Source: Anaerolineales bacterium (lineage in GTDB: Bacteria > Chloroflexota > Anaerolineae > 4572-78 > J111). From it: a stretch of 6,200 nucleotides of DNA. Below are positions 5,620 to 6,200 of this stretch, one piece after another. The notes below the pieces were generated by a model, which saw only the letters and a list, made by a program, of their open reading frames with translations, did not search any database and was not told the origin of the DNA. The first letter of the stretch is position 1. The number at the start of each line of letters is the position of its first letter. The DNA lies in contig JAAUSP010000460.1 of assembly GCA_012032575.1 (NCBI GenBank), positions 1-6,200 of the forward strand, in the 5' to 3' direction. The position numbers and the translations under genes are program-made.

Positions 5620-5661
5620 ATTTCAGCATGGATCTCTGATTTTCAAGCAGGCTCTTTATCT

Positions 5662-5994
5662 TTGGTTACAAGCTGTCTGGGGCAGTCGCCGCTGATCCTG
5701 GTCTGGCTGGCCGGACTGTTTTTGGCCGTGACCCGCTGGGAGCGGTATCCCCGCGTGTCGCTGTTTTTGCTGATTGCGATATTGGTGGAATTTGTGGCTC
5801 TGATCAGCAGCATCTTTTTTGCTGTGGGGTTGATCCCCTGGTTTTACCAGCAGGGCTGGGGGGCTGCCCAGATCGGCACGGCGGTGGCGGCCAGCGGCAT
5901 ATTTCATTCCATTTTAAGCGCCATAGCCTGGGGATTGGTTATCTTTGCCGCCTTCGGCTGGCGTGATAAGGCTGACGTAGCGGTAAAATCATAA
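5662..5994 (+). CDS. Small multi-helix membrane protein, start uncertain
   Basis: From the TTG at 5662 this gives 110 residues with three or four hydrophobic segments: SPLILVWLAGLFLAVTRW (9-26), VSLFLLIAILVEFVALISSIFFAVGLIPWF (32-61), and a long one near 69-98 ending in FGWRDKADVAVKS. The charged ends and the RWERYP loop fit an integral inner-membrane protein. I do not recognise a named family with certainty. The same frame is open upstream to 5605 without ATG or GTG. The well-placed GGAGG and ATG 5628 are one frame off: one extra base near 5632 would give an N-terminus like MxISDFQAGSLSLVTSC. So either the TTG (with a weak AGCAGG 10 bases upstream) is used, or the start is frameshifted. The stop overlaps the ribosome binding site of the next gene, suggesting co-transcription. 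Confidence 0.65.
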   Translation: MVTSCLGQSPLILVWLAGLFLAVTRWERYPRVSLFLLIAILVEFVALISSIFFAVGLIPWFYQQGWGAAQIGTAVAASGIFHSILSAIAWGLVIFAAFGWRDKADVAVKS

Positions 5995-5999
5995 GGAGG
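5993..5999 (+). promoter_or_regulatory. Strong ribosome binding site of the DinB-like gene
   Basis: A full AAGGAGG, four bases from ATG 6004, shares its first two bases with the TAA stop codon of the preceding gene. This indicates translational coupling. Confidence 0.8.
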
Positions 6000-6003
6000 A
6001 CCG

Positions 6004-6200
6004 ATGTTACCATTATTTGAAGCATATCTGGTGTGTCTGGAAAAGCTCCACGCCGACCTGAACAGCGTGCTGGAAGGGCTGTCGCCCGCCGGGCTGGATT
6101 GGACCCCGCCGGGGCCGGAGATGAACTCGCTGGCGGTGCTGGCGGCTCACGTGGCCGGCTCGGAGCGGTATTGGGTGGGCGAAATAGCCGGCGGCGACCC
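6004..6200 (+). CDS. DinB-superfamily protein (3' partial)
   Basis: The first 65 codons of a gene that runs past the right edge. MLPLFEAYLVCLEKLHADL begins a long amphipathic helix. LSPAGLDWTPPGPEMNSLAVLAAHVAGSERYWVGE is the typical first part of a DinB/DUF664 four-helix bundle. His49 in AAHVAGSERYW matches the position of the first metal-ligand histidine of these proteins; the other ligands would be beyond the window. DinB-like proteins include bacillithiol- and mycothiol-dependent transferases and many uncharacterised members, so the reaction cannot be named here. The start is firm because of the strong AAGGAGG. The link to the upstream membrane protein is by position only. Confidence 0.85.
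   Translation, partial: MLPLFEAYLVCLEKLHADLNSVLEGLSPAGLDWTPPGPEMNSLAVLAAHVAGSERYWVGEIAGGD

Noticed and set aside
1..6200. A known defence, toxin-antitoxin or secondary-metabolite system
   Set aside because: None of the recognisable proteins belongs to such systems, and gene order gives no such pattern.

Overview
The window looks like a piece of a moderately GC-rich bacterial chromosome, most likely Chloroflexota (Anaerolineae-like). This is inferred from the gene families and from the dense short tandem repeats; no rRNA or other marker gene is present. All supported genes are on the + strand. I found no RNA gene, CRISPR array, transposase or integrase, and no gap above 300 bases lacks a gene.

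Layout: (1) Positions 3-914 hold the 3' end of a clan GH-A glycoside hydrolase-like gene whose start lies outside the window. (2) Positions 1027-2526 hold an intact paralogue of it, tethered to the membrane by one N-terminal helix and a long Pro/Ala/Thr linker. (3) Positions 2600-5464 read as one large polytopic membrane protein of about 950 residues, of the type annotated '6-pyruvoyl-tetrahydropterin synthase-related membrane protein' (PTPS_related, GT-C-like topology). Its reading frame is broken four times. (4) Positions 5465-5627 are intergenic and hold an inverted-repeat element. (5) Positions 5662-5994 encode a small membrane protein with a damaged or unusual start. (6) From 6004 to the window edge runs the start of a DinB-superfamily protein.

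The outstanding feature is a set of period-7 tandem repeats, at least six clusters with different heptamers: ATRGWRG-like at 2530-2613 with its inverse at 2632-2679, TTCAACG/TTTAACG at 3281-3320 and 3584-3617, TTTACGA and CCATTCG at 4370-4454, CTTCCGC at 5084-5111, and GTGATGC/GCATCAC at 5504-5568. All but the last are in or directly beside the large membrane-protein gene. They fall at its start codon, in predicted loops between helices, and in the linker between two C-terminal domains. One tract sits exactly where the frame changes, so gain of one 7-base copy would rejoin the frames on either side. Three further single-base frame breaks (about 3873, 4095-4125 and 4513-4517) suggest either gene decay or consensus errors.

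The two hydrolase-like proteins and the membrane protein plausibly act on surface carbohydrates, but this rests on family resemblance only. The last two genes are closely coupled: the stop codon of one lies in the ribosome binding site of the next. No known defence or mobile system is visible. The heptamer repeat family is the best candidate for something under-described.
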